A stretch of 47,500 nt of DNA, taken from NCBI GenBank assembly GCA_002104895.1, contig MCFG01000049.1, positions 20,001 through 67,500 of the forward strand, read 5' to 3'. Positions 1 through 12,521 of this stretch are shown here, in pieces; positions within the stretch are counted from its first letter, which is position 1, and each line of letters opens with the position of its first letter. The translations under genes were made by a program, and so were the position numbers. The stretch comes from Anaeromyces robustus (lineage: Eukaryota; Neocallimastigomycota; Neocallimastigomycetes; Neocallimastigales; Neocallimastigaceae). The notes under the pieces are model-generated. The model was not told where the DNA came from. It ran no database searches and saw only the letters and a list, made by a program, of their open reading frames with translations.

Positions 1-50
1 TATATAACAATAATAATAATATATTTATTTGTCTGTCTGTCTGTTGATGT

Positions 51-83
<33 letters not shown>

Positions 84-819
84 GTAATAATACGTTTATT
101 TATGTATTTGTCTGTCTGTCTGTCGGTTGACGTTATTTATAATGATAATAATAATAATAATACGTTTATTTGTTATATATAATAATAATAATAATATGTT
201 CCATTTGTTTGTATGTTGATATTATTATTATATAATAATAATAATAATAATATGTTTATTCGTTTGTTTGTCTGTCTGTCTGTTGATGTTATATATATTA
301 ATAATAATAGAAATAAGAATAATAATAATAATATCTTTGTCTACTTGTTTGTTTGTTGGTCTATTTGTTAACCTTATATAATAATAATAATAATTATATG
401 TTTATTTGTTTGTTTGTCTGTCTGTTGATTTTTAATATAATAATAATAATAATATGTTTATTTGTTTGTCTGTCTGTCTGTTGATTTTAAATATGATAAC
501 AATAATATGTTTATTTGTTTGTCTGTCTGTCTGTTGATTTTAAATATAATAATAATAATATGTTTATTTGTTTCTTTGTCTATCTATTGATCTTATATAA
601 TAATAATAATAATAATAATAACATAAATAATATGTTGTTTGTTTCTTTGTCTATCTATTGTATTTCTTTGTCTATCTATTGATCTTATATAATAATAATA
701 ATAATAATAATTTTATTTGTTTTTTTATCTATCTATTGGTCTTATATATAATAATATATAATAATAATAATAATAATTTTATTTGGTTCTTTATCTATCT
801 ATTGGTCTTATATATAATA

Positions 820-855
<36 letters not shown>

Positions 856-1049
856 TTCATTTGTTTCTTTGCCTATCTATTGATCTTATATATATATAAT
901 AATAATAATAATAATAGTTTTATTTGTTTGTTTGTCTATCTATTAATCTTATCTATATAATAATAATATGTTTATTTGTTTGTCTGTTCATATTATATAA
1001 ATAAATAATAATAATATTTTGATTTGTTTCTTTGTCTATCTATTGGTCT

Positions 1050-1085
<36 letters not shown>

Positions 1086-1120
1086 GTTTTATTTTTTTGT
1101 TTGATTGTCTATTGATATTG
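1..1120. repeat. Degenerate minisatellite, about 18 units of 50-80 bp
   Basis: The stretch is a run of related units. Each has a (TAA)n block of 3-12 triplets, then a core like ATGTTTATTTGTTTG, then a (TCTG)n or (TCTA)n block ending in TTGAT or TTGGT and TTATAT. Unit ends can be followed near 50, 127, 213, 283, 426, 481, 533, 587, 681, 738, 803, 880, 941, 1043 and 1113. Units change gradually along the array: TCTG-rich on the left, TCTA-rich on the right. Open frames inside it are only poly-Asn/Ile/Leu translations of the repeat. The array reaches the window edge, so it may continue to the left. Confidence 0.9.
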
Positions 1121-1464
1121 TATATATATTACTTTATCATTTTGTTTTCTTTTTTTTTTTTTTTTTTTTTTTGTCATTTTTTCTCTATTTATATATATAT
1201 ATATCTTTTTATTTTCATTTTCATTTTCATTTCTATTTTTTTTTTTTTTTTTTTGATTAAAATTTAAATTATTCATTAATAATTGGTATCGGTTAAAAAA
1301 AAAAAGTATAAATAAATATTTTTTATTGGAAATATAATTATAAAATTAAAATTAAAATTAAAATTAAAAAAAAAAAAAGTTTTTTGTTTTGTTTTTGTTA
1401 TTTGTTTTATGTTTTTTTTTTTTATAAATATCTTCATCATGATTAGTGGTATCATTAGGGACTA
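1121..1464. other. A/T-rich spacer 3' of cdc25
   Basis: This holds long T runs (about 1148-1172 and 1239-1253), (TTTTCA)n near 1212-1232 and an (AAATTA)n run near 1345-1366. It contains the probable 3' untranslated region of the Cdc25 gene on the minus strand. I see no coding signal. Confidence 0.6.
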
Positions 1465-4400
1465 TTAATTGATGTTGTTGTTATTTGATGTTGAATTAGA
1501 ACTAACTTTCTCATGATGTTGATATTTTGATGAATAATAAAGTTCAGAGGTAGATTTAGCTTTTTTAAATAATTTTCGATGTTGTTTACATTGTTCAATA
1601 TATTTAGAATCGGCCATTTCTACATATTTTTGTGGACTACAAAATTCTTTATAATTATTATAAAATTCTTTATAACCTCCTTTTAAAACATAAACTTCTG
1701 GATAATGAAGTCTTGGATAAAAAAATCTATTTTTTTCTCGATCAGCTTTTCTAAAGAATTGAGCCATCCATGGACCACGTTCAGATGAAAATTCACAATG
1801 GAAAATAATAATAACATTTTTGGAATAATCCTTTTTATTAAAAAATAAATTATAAAGTTCAGCTGGATCATTAATATTTTTTGCATTACAAATATGACCT
1901 CCTTCATATTCATATGGGAAACGACAATCAATAATATGATATTCATCATATAATCCTTTATATTTTCCTTGTAAAAGTTTTGAAAGTGTTGTAGCTGATA
2001 TTCTTCTTAAAGAATCTTTACCACTATCATAAGGTAAAATGGAATTTTCACCATGACCAAAAGAAGAGGCATCCTTCCAATTTCTAAGATATTTTAATGA
2101 GCATTCACTATAGGTACGTAATATACGTTTTGGGAAACATTTAGAAAATGAATTTGGTGAAGTTGAATTAGAACTGGAATTAGAATTAGAATCATCTTTA
2201 ATTTTGGTATCATGATTCTTTTCTTTTTGTTCATAACCATCACCATTAATATTTTCATTTTCATTTTCATTTTCATTTATTTCTATTTTTTCTTCTTCTT
2301 CTTCTTCTTCTTCTTCATCGTTATCATTATCCTCTTCTTCTTCTACCTCTTCTACTTCTTCTTCTTCTTCTTCTTCAACACTTTTCATACTAGAAGTTGA
2401 AGCAATAGAATCAACAGATGATATAGAAAATAAAGCTTTACGACGTCTAGGAACTACAGGAGTTGGAGATATAATAGGATAACCATCCTTATCATTAGTA
2501 TTTTCTGATGAAAATGATTTAAAGAAATTATTACAACCTTCAATCATACTTTTACTTCTTCTAAACATACGATTAGAAGTTGGAGTAGGTGATAATAAAT
2601 TATGTTCAAATTGATCCTTCATAAAATCTAAAATAAGATCTGATTGATCTGAGCATTTATTAATTTTAAAATCAGAAAATTCATTATTATAAATAGTGTT
2701 AAAACGTTCTTCTGAAAAAGCAGCTAATGGTGATGAAGGTATAGGTGAAGAAGAACGTTCAAAATCATTATTAAAATTATTTATTTCATCAAAATCATTA
2801 TCATTATCATTATCATTATCATTTTGATGATATTTAAAAGAAAATATAGAAGGTGAAGGACTTACTAATAAGTCTTCAGCAGATTGATATGTACTTATAA
2901 AATTGGTAATTTTATTAGTTGATCCATCACTAATATTTGGTGTTGGAGAAGGTGATGATGATGGGGTAGGAGAACTAAAGATTTCTGTTACTTTTGGTGT
3001 TGAAGAAACCATTGCAACATTTGTTTTTTTATTAATATCACCACTAAAAGAAGGGATAGTATTAAAGGTATCAAGGTTATTAATATTAGAATCAGAATTG
3101 GAATTGGAATCAGAATTAGAATTAGAATTGGAAATAGAAGTAGAAGTAGAAGTAGAAGTAGAAGTAGGGATTGAGGAAGTATTTATCGTTGGGAATATAC
3201 ATGAAGATTTTTTTGGTGATATAGCTATACGATTTTTAAAATAATTGTATGGTGAAGTTAATGAGGAATCTGAATCATTATCATTATTAAAAATATTTTT
3301 TTCTTTCATATTAAAAAGTAAATTAGAACAAGAATATGACTTTTTAGTCATAGCTGGTGTTGGTGATTGAAGATTAATATTTTTATATCTATTATATATA
3401 CTTTGATGACGAAGGTAACAACCTTTTTCATTTTCATTATCATAATCATGATCTTCTTCGATCAAAGGGGTATCATCTTCTTGGAAAATTGAAACTTTAT
3501 TATCATTTCCAAATTCGAATTGTGTAAATGGAGAAGTATTTGATTCAGAAGGAGTTAACGCATTACCACTAGATCCAAAAGGAATATTGAAAGTAGCAGA
3601 AAGAGGAGGTAAATAATAATGTGAAATATTTGATGGGGAAGGTGTCATTTGAAATGGAGAAGGCAAATTATTAAAAGGTGAAGTTAATGTTGTTTTACTC
3701 ATAGATGGCATAGATTCACGACGAGAACTATCATCACTGGAAAGAGGTGTAGCTTGTTGTTGCTGTAAACGAAATAATCTACTACTATTGGAATTGGAAT
3801 GATGATGACTTCCATGATTGGTATGATGTTTTGTTAATTTTACTTTTGACTTTGATTTTGATTTTAATTTTGATTTTGAACTTAAAAGTTTTGATTTTAA
3901 ACCAAATAAATTTTTAGTTTTTATTTCAATACTAGCAATACGATGGTCATTTTCTTCATCAGAAGAATTAGAAAAAGAATTATTTTTACTAGATATAATT
4001 AAAGTTTTAACTCCTTCACGTTGATTCCAATGGGAAATTCCATTCTTCTTTTTTATTCCATTTTTATGTATTGGTATTAAAAATTTGGATGAATCTTTAA
4101 ATATTTGATTAATATCTTTCTTAGGTGATTTTGATAAGTTAGATGGTGAAGATATAGTAACCAATGGTGATCTCTTAACTTTATTTAATTTTTTTAATGG
4201 GATATTATCAAGACTATTAATTTTACTAATTGTATTGCTATTTATTGGCTTAAGAATATTATTATTGACATTAATATTAATATTTGAATTATTTTGTTTT
4301 AGTTGACGAGAAATTAAAACTTTCTTATTTTTAGTTAAAAGAGGTGAATGAGTTTTAAATAAACCTATACCAAATCCGGTTTTTCTCTTTACAAATCCTT

Positions 4401-4830
4401 TTGAAGTGGAAGTAGAATCTAATAAAACATTTTATACCATATTATAATTATTATAATAATATTAAAACATATAAATGAAATATTTATATTTAATTAATAG
4501 TCTTGAATAATAAATGAAATATTATAATAATTTTTTTAATTATTAAATTCTATTCTATAAATATATTTTTTTTTACTCTTATCATTATTATATAATAATA
4601 ATTTTATATACTATATAAAATATTCATTATTATTTTAATATTAACATTATCTTCTTAAAAAAAAATTCTATTATATATATAATATCATCATCAATATTAT
4701 TAATTATTATTATAAAACTTTTTTTTTTACAATAATATATATTTTTCTTTTTCTTTTATACTTTTCTAAAAACATTTATAAAAAATTTAATTAATAACTA
4801 TTACATAACAATCTTACCTATTGATTTCAT
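1465..4830 (-). CDS. cdc25: Cdc25 M-phase inducer dual-specificity phosphatase
   Basis: Likely removes inhibitory phosphates from Cdk1 to trigger mitosis. The C-terminal rhodanese-type domain has the Cdc25 hallmarks IIDCRFPYEYEGGHI, the catalytic loop HCEFSSERGP (CX5R; Cys at 1795-1797, residue 879 of my model) and YVLKGGYKEFY. The long N-terminal half is low-complexity and rich in Ser-Pro/Thr-Pro sites, with five SPTP motifs, an RRSKS sequence (possible 14-3-3 or kinase site) and an acidic Glu tract near 2290-2385. The main exon stays open upstream of the first apparent start, a TTG at 4162-4164, up to an acceptor at 4419. I propose exon 1 at 4818-4830 (ATG AAA TCA ATA G, donor GTAAGA), an intron at 4419-4817 and exon 2 at 1465-4418. 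The join restores frame and gives 988 residues. Family assignment is near certain; exon 1 is an inference. Confidence 0.93.
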
Positions 4831-5798
4831 TTTGAAAATATATATATTAAATAAATTTCGAATATAAAAAAATGATATATAATTTACAATAGTTGTTTAA
4901 AAATTAAATTTTATTTTCTATTATTATAATTGATATATAACTATTTACAGTATATATCAATATTATATTCAAGAAATATAAATTCTTCAGTAAATATATT
5001 ATACTGTTTTTTTTTTTTTTAATTATCAATGATTTTTTAAAAACGTTCTTAATGGTATATTTTTTATGAAATATATAATAATTTTCATAAAAGATTTTTT
5101 CAAAAAAAAATAAATAAAAAAGTAAAAAAAATATATAAAATAATATATCTTCGACAAATATATTACATAAAATAATATATATTACTTCTATTTTATATTA
5201 TTGCTATTACATTCAAAATTATAATTGTTACAGTAATTATTTTTTTTTTATTTTTATTTCTTTTATTATATTTTACTTTATTGTAATGTTTAAATAAATA
5301 AAAAATATTATAATAGCAAATATCTATGATAAATTTTTTTTTCTCTTTCTTTATAATAAAAAAAAAGAAAAAAGAAAAAAAGAAAAGCAGTTTTAAAATT
5401 GCATCTTTATACGTATGAAAATGTTTATGCTTAAAGCAAATAAATTAAAGCACTACTAATTCAATAATAAAAACAAAAATTTTAAAGAAAATATATTATA
5501 ATATAAGTTAATAATTATATAAATTTAAAAAAAAATACCAAATTATCAAAACTAAAATAAAAATAAAAATAAAAAAAAAAAAATTTTAAGAATAAAACAT
5601 CAAAGGACGTTTTTCGTTATATATATATAGTTCTATTTTATTTTTATTTTTATTTTATTTTATTTTTCCTTTTTTTAAAAAAAATTTAATATAAAACAAA
5701 ATAAAAAATGTTTATATATAATTTATTTATAAATTTAATTATAATTATTTAATTACTTAGAGTTATTAAATATATTAATAAATCAAATATTCTTAAAT

Positions 5799-5815
5799 TT
5801 TATTTATTTATTTAC

Positions 5816-5874
<59 letters not shown>
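5799..5874. repeat. (TTTA)n microsatellite
   Basis: About 75 bp of near-perfect TTTA tetranucleotides with one TTAC variant near the left end. It is intergenic. Confidence 0.9.
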
Positions 5875-5875
<1 letters not shown>

Positions 5876-6402
5876 ATCTTTATTTTTTAATATTTGTATA
5901 AAAGTTTTTTAATTTATTTAAATTTCTGAATATAAAAATTTTTTATAAATACATTAATATATATAACAATATAATATTTAATTGATTTAATTATATATTA
6001 AAAAAAATATGTTGAAATATATATAAAATATATTGTTTATATTAATTATAATATATTAAAATATATGAGGAGAATAATAATCAAAAAAAAAAAAAAAAAA
6101 AAAAAAAGATTTCAATATAAAATTTAAATTTCAAAATAATATATGTAATATATAATTATTTTATAATTACTTATATATATTTATATTTATAAAATAAATT
6201 TACTAAATAAAAATAATTCTATATATGAAATGTATATATTAAATATATAGACATTAATATATTATTTATAAATTATTTGTAGTTCAGTTATTATATAGTG
6301 AATATGTCAAACCTTAATAGTAAAATAGATGTATCATTTTTGGCATAATGTATACATTGATGCATATATATAATAAAAAAATAACAAATACTATAAATAA
6401 AT

Positions 6403-6408
6403 AAAAAA

Positions 6409-6439
<31 letters not shown>
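6403..6439. repeat. (AAAT)n microsatellite
   Basis: A short run of AAAT units in intergenic DNA. Confidence 0.85.
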
Positions 6440-6440
<1 letters not shown>

Positions 6441-8818
6441 ATAGTTAGAGAATAACTAGAAAATAATCTGAAAAATGGTTCTTTAACTTGGCTGTTATAA
6501 AAATATTATATTAATATTAATTCTATATAAAAATAATAATAATAGGCTAAACTATTTATTTCAATATTTTTTTATTATTTTACTTTTTAATTACCATTAT
6601 TATAATGGCTTTATTAAACCAAAAAAAAAAAATTAAATTAATTAATTAAAGGTTTTTTATTTATTAATAACTTTTTTAAATTTATATTAATACAACATAT
6701 AAGCAAATCATTACTATCCATCATTCGTTTCATCATGTATTAAGTAAAAAAAGATTAATTAAAAATTTATATTATTAAATACATTTTTAAATGTGTAAAT
6801 TATTTTATTTTATTTTATTTTATTTTTAAATAAATAAAACTTATATATATATGTTTTCCTTTTAAAATGAAAAAAGATATAAAGAAAAAAAATAAATATT
6901 AAAAAAAATAAAGGCTTTTAGGAATAAATGCCTTTTTTTTTTTTTTTTTTTATGTAAAACAGTATTTATTTAATGGTATTATTTTATGATGTGATGTTTT
7001 TATACTTTCATAGAATCTAACCTTTACATAGTTAAACCTAAAATTTTTTTAACCTTTTTGTTTTTCTTTCTTTATAGAATTTTAAGAACTTTAATGATGT
7101 AATACATTATTTAACAATAACATATTATAATAATATAAAAGATTATATTTATAATATGTTATATATAATAGATTAATGTATTATATAATATATTGATTAT
7201 TTTATTAAAATATATAATAATATAAATATTTTGAATATTAATAATGAATAATTAATTTTTTTTTTTTTTTTTAAAAAAATAATTATGTATTAATAATTTT
7301 ATATAGAAATAAATTAAAACTATAATTAATAATTGTAATTAACAATTAAACAATTATATAAATTATATAGTTTATGTATATCATGGATAAATTCACTATT
7401 ATTTTAATCTTTTATTATTATTATAGAACGTATAACATTCGTTAACTAAGGTTAGCCATATATTTATTAATTATTAATACTATTGAATTTTAATATTATA
7501 TTTACTAGTAGTAATATTAATAATTAACTGAATTTTCTTTAAAATCTAAATTAATTAAGATATTATATAAAAAAGTGTTTTATTTAGCACCATATATTAT
7601 TATTTATTCATTATTTTCTGTAATTTTTCTTTTATTTAAATTTGAGGGACAATAAAATCAGCTTTATAAATATAGTTTCTTAGCAATTTTTTTTTATATA
7701 TTTATACATTATAATTTTAAATTTTTTTATATTCATAGTATAAAAAGTAAAAATTCATATATTTATAGTTTTTAAATAATACCTAATATAGTTATAAATC
7801 ATAGTGTTTTAACATTTTAATATATAATAATTAGAATTCTCTATTTCATTTAATTGATGAAGAAAATGATTTGAATTTTAACATTATTATTTTATTTTAT
7901 ATATATTATCAGCAAAGAAAAGTAAAAGTAAAATAGAAAAAAATTTTAAATTAAATAACTATGTATATATATTATATTATTTTTATTTAATATATATATA
8001 AAAGATTTATATATTAATTTTTTTTTTAAAGGTAATAATACCATATATTTATTGTTTCAAATATTACTATTTTTCTTTATTTTCAGTTTTGTTCTATTAA
8101 TTTAAATCATTTATTAATTGATTGATATTGATATTGATATGAATAATTAATAAAAAATTAATGAGTAATTTTAATATTTATAATTAGAAATAATTAGAAT
8201 TATCATATAATTATGTTACTCATACTTTTATTAATATAATTATGTTACTCATACTTTTATTATATAACAGTTAAATTTCTCTTTTTAGAAATAAATTTTT
8301 TTATATTATAATAAAGAAATTATTATAAAGAAATTTATTATTTATTACAATTTTTCATCAGTTTAGTATTGCTTTTTACTTTTATATAATATTTGAATTG
8401 CTTTGGTGTACAATACATTTACAAGTAAAAATGAAAAATGTAATTTGGATTTAAAATTTAAAAATGAATAATATATAATATAATATAATAAAATATAATA
8501 TATATAATATAATATAATATATTACAACTAAAATTTAAATTTAAATTTATATATATATATCCATTTATAGTAGTATTAAGAAGAAATATACTTTAATATA
8601 ATTAACATATTTGAAAAATAAATAAATTTTTTTTTATCTTTTTTCTTTTTTTTTTTTTTTTTTTAACAATAATCAATGTATTATAATATATAATAATGAG
8701 TAAAATCCATTTATATTTTATTTATTATAAATATATTATAATTTAACAGTATGGACCAATAAATTCAATTCAATTACATTTTATAATATTTTATAATAAG
8801 GAATTGATAGAAGTAAAT

Positions 8819-8980
<162 letters not shown>

Positions 8981-9344
8981 TACTACTACTATTACTACTA
9001 CTACTAATTATATAATTCATAAAGAATAGTTAATAATAATAATGATACTAATAATAAATAATAGTTATCATGCCTTAATAATGAATATAACTTTTATTGT
9101 ATAATAATAAATAATAATATATACAACGGTATATACAGAACACTTATATACCAAAAATGAACTTTAATCAATTTAGTAATTCAGTAATGAATTCATAATA
9201 TATTCATTAATGCTTTAATACAAAATATTATTGCTATTTATTATTATTTATAGTAAATAAATGCATTTATTATAATTTATTTATATTAGTATTATATTCA
9301 TTGAATTGTTTTTATATATTTGTTTTTTTTTATCAGAGATAAAT

Positions 9345-9377
<33 letters not shown>

Positions 9378-9840
9378 TTTCTCGGTTTAACTTTTTTTTT
9401 ATTATTGTTAAAAAAAATTTATATATTCTATTTATTTGTAATATATTATAATACAATATTAATATATTGTTAAAAATTAAATTTTCAAAAAGAAAACTAT
9501 TTAGGTACTGTTCGTTCCAAAATTTTAAATTTAAAGATTGATTATTTTTAATTATATATTTAAAATTCATAAATTCCTTTTATGGAAAGTACTATTAAAA
9601 AAATTATATTTTGAAATGCTTTATGAAAGAAGAAAAGAATAAAAACATTGCCATTCTAGCTTATTATAAAAATTCTATAAAATCTATATATAAATATATA
9701 AATATACAAAATGTATGTAAATATTAATAATAATATATATTTTATTCTATTAAATGTTCTGTTTTATATATTTTATATATAATATTATAAAAAATTCTAA
9801 TATTTTATATATAATATTATAAAAAATTCTAATATTTTAT

Positions 9841-9966
<126 letters not shown>

Positions 9967-10256
9967 ATTTTTATAATATTTTAAAACATATTAAATTAAA
10001 ACAACATTTTAATATTTTAAAACGATTTCAAATTATAAAAAAAAAACAATCAAAGTTAATTTTTTATATTATTTCAAGGTAAAAGTTAATTGTAAATTTT
10101 ATCATTAAAATATTGTTTAATTATTTAGTTATGTATTTATATATTTAAATTACATTTTATTTATAATACACATTTTTTTTTTAAAAAAATTTCTTTTTAC
10201 ACATTCGTATGCTTATAAAAGTATATGTATATAAATTAATTAATATTAAAATTGTA

Positions 10257-10639
10257 AAATTAATTAACAATTTTAATATTACATTGATTATATATATATA
10301 TATAATATATTTATATTTTTATTGTTCTTGTTATATATTTTTTTTTATGTTTTACTTTATTTATTTCCTATAAATTTGGACTATTAAATCGGTTTAGAGT
10401 TTTCTTTGATATTATAAATTCATTAATTGAATTTGAATTATTTTACAATGTAATATCAAAATTTCTCCTCAAAAAGATTTTATTATAATATTGATAAAGA
10501 ATAATATATATATATATATATATAATATTAAAATAAATTATTTATCATTTAGAATAATACCTTTTTTTTTTTTTTTTTCCATATTTATAATACATGTTAA
10601 ATTAATTAACAATTTTAATATTACATTGATTATATATAT
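10257..10639. repeat. Direct repeat pair of about 40 bp, 342 bp apart
   Basis: A block containing AATTAACAATTTTAATATTA followed by CATTGATTATATATAT occurs at about 10257-10299 and again at 10599-10639. The copies are essentially identical over about 40 bp, which is longer than chance similarity in A/T sequence would readily give. The origin is not clear. Confidence 0.7.
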
Positions 10640-11431
10640 TTATTTTTTAAAATAAATAAAGTTGGAGGTAAAGAACCTTTAGAATTTTCATCGAATTTAT
10701 AAGAAATATCGAATAAATACTTATTTTTTATTAGTATATTTTCTAATTACTCTAACATACTTTAGCAAGGTAAAAAAAAAGTATCATGTAATTATATGTT
10801 TGCCAAAATTTATTAGAATATTATGTTATAATACAAATTTCAATAAAAATTATTAAAATTAAATGAAATTTCTACATTTTAATTTAGACATTTCAATTTT
10901 TCAAAAATTTTATTCATGTTACTGTGTTATAAAAATATCTTATATTTATATTTATATATATTTCAAATATGTAATTCTATAATTTTTTATTTGAATATAA
11001 TTAAATTTTATAGATTTTTTGGATGATTTTAAAATAAATATATATAAATTTTAATTTTAAGTATTAGATTTTATCAGTTATTTTTTTTTTTTAAAAATTA
11101 CAATGTATATATTAATTATTTTGAAATATATAATAAATAAAATATTTATTAAAAAAAATAAACAAAATTCAAAATTTTGGAAAGAAAATAGTATTATTTA
11201 AATATAAATATCTAATTTTAATAAATAACTATTATTAATTATAAAATATAATTAATAAATGTTATCATTAACTTTATTTAATAGCGAAATAGAAAAAAAA
11301 ATATTAATGTTATAAATGTATTAATATATATTTGTTAGTTTTTACTTTCTTGAATAAGAAAAAAAAAAAAGTTTATTATTTTTCTTTTCTTTTTTAAATA
11401 CTTTATATCCATTTATTAATATAAATTGAAA

Positions 11432-11573
11432 CTATGATTTCCTTCCCATTTTTACATGAGGAACATCACCTCCTAATAAAGGATTTCTACTATTATAAAT
11501 TTTTCTCTTTCATAAAATCTTATATATTTACCCTTAAAGTTGTTGAATCGTAATTTCTACTCCTTTTATATAT
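11432..11573 (-). pseudogene. Decayed partial copy of the adjacent ElaA-like acetyltransferase
   Basis: On the minus strand this aligns with the C-terminal third of the intact gene that begins about 20 bp away. Shared blocks are ATTCAACAACTT (intact: ATTCAACAGCTT), TTTTATGAAAGAGAA, and GTTCCTCATGTAAAAATGG (intact: ATTCCTCATGTAAAAATGG). The copy has in-frame stops after the first block and before the last one, a deletion of about 25 bp in the middle and a frame shift, so it cannot encode a domain. It looks like the remains of a tandem duplicate. The rest of its 5' part is missing. Confidence 0.85.
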
Positions 11574-11593
11574 TATTATTATTATTTTTTTTT

Positions 11594-12034
11594 TCAGATT
11601 ATTTTTTCCATTTTTACATGAGGAATATCGTCCTCCAAGAATGGTTCAGATACTACTTTAAATCCTTCTCTTTCATAAAATCCAATGGCATATGTTTGGG
11701 CTTCTAGATATATTTTTTTTGCATGAAGCTGTTGAATTGCAACTTCTACTCTTTTATGTAATATTTTTCCACCTAAACCTTTACCATGTTCTAAAGTAAC
11801 AACTCGTCCAATTTGTGCAACTTTATTCTCTGAATCACGCATAAATACACGTAAATATGATGATATTCTATCTTTTTCATTCCAATTAAATATATGAATT
11901 GATTGATAATCTAAACCATCTATATCCATGTATGGACAATTTTGTTCTACAACAAAAATTTCTTGTCTTATTTTTAGTAATTCATAAAGTTCTTTATTTG
12001 TTAATTCATCAAACTTTTTTATTATTAAATCCAT
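11594..12034 (-). CDS. ElaA-family GNAT N-acetyltransferase
   Basis: A 146-residue single-domain GNAT protein, about the length of bacterial ElaA (roughly 150). The N-terminal signature FVVEQNCPYMDIDGLD (from about residue 27) is diagnostic for the ElaA family. Residues 70-95 hold the acetyl-CoA loop GRVVTLEHGKGLGGK, and the C-terminus has the FYEREGF and IPHVKM blocks of the fold. It should transfer an acetyl group from acetyl-CoA to an amine; the natural substrate is not known. There is no intron, unlike Nup107, which is transcribed away from it 488 bp upstream. Intronless structure and bacterial-type family suggest transfer from a gut bacterium (inference). The ATG at 12032-12034 is the natural start and aligns with ElaA N-termini. 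Confidence 0.9.
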   Translation of the reverse strand: MDLIIKKFDELTNKELYELLKIRQEIFVVEQNCPYMDIDGLDYQSIHIFNWNEKDRISSYLRVFMRDSENKVAQIGRVVTLEHGKGLGGKILHKRVEVAIQQLHAKKIYLEAQTYAIGFYEREGFKVVSEPFLEDDIPHVKMEKII

Positions 12035-12521
12035 TATAAAATTTTTGATAATTTTCTTTATAAAAATAGGTAAATGATAAAAAAAAAAAAAAATACTAAT
12101 AAGTATTTATGATAAGGGTTAAATACAAAAATAAAAAAAAAAAATTTTTTAATTTTTGTAGATTTCATTTTTTTATGAATATATTAGTAGTAATATATAT
12201 TTCAATAGTAATTAGTAGTTTTAAGGAATAATAGCAAATTGAATAATTATATTTAGGTTAGGTTATGGAATTTAGTATTGTATATTAAATTTTTTTAAAT
12301 TATATGTAATAATTTTTTATTTTTTTCTTTTCTTTTTTTTTTTTGTTCCAAAAAATAATAATAATAAAAAAGTAATTATATTTTTAAAAGAATATAAAAA
12401 ATAATCATAATATATAAATATAATTTTTTTTTTATTTATATATAAATATATATATATATTTATTTGCAAGTGATATTAATTTATTTATAAAATTTAATCA
12501 TTATATTAAATAATATCTTAG
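12035..12521. promoter_or_regulatory. Shared upstream region of divergent acetyltransferase and Nup107 genes
   Basis: 487 bp of A/T-rich DNA between two outward-facing starts. It must contain both promoters unless there are further upstream exons. The one less A/T-rich patch is a TTTAGGTTAGGTTATGG sequence near 12252-12268 containing a tandem AGGTT. No known factor site can be named. Confidence 0.5.

Noticed and set aside
658-1267. Open frames of 100 and 82 codons on the plus strand
   Set aside because: They are translations of the minisatellite and T-rich tracts (poly-Asn, Ile, Leu, Phe) with no codon bias or domain.
4162-4164. TTG as the start of Cdc25
   Set aside because: The frame stays open and coding-like for 85 codons further upstream, so this is internal; a spliced ATG exon explains the 5' end better.
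10656-10701. Short coding-like frame KVGGKEPLEFSSNL
   Set aside because: Only 14 codons, with no splice signals or neighbours in frame; it could be chance or a remnant of a lost gene and cannot be supported.
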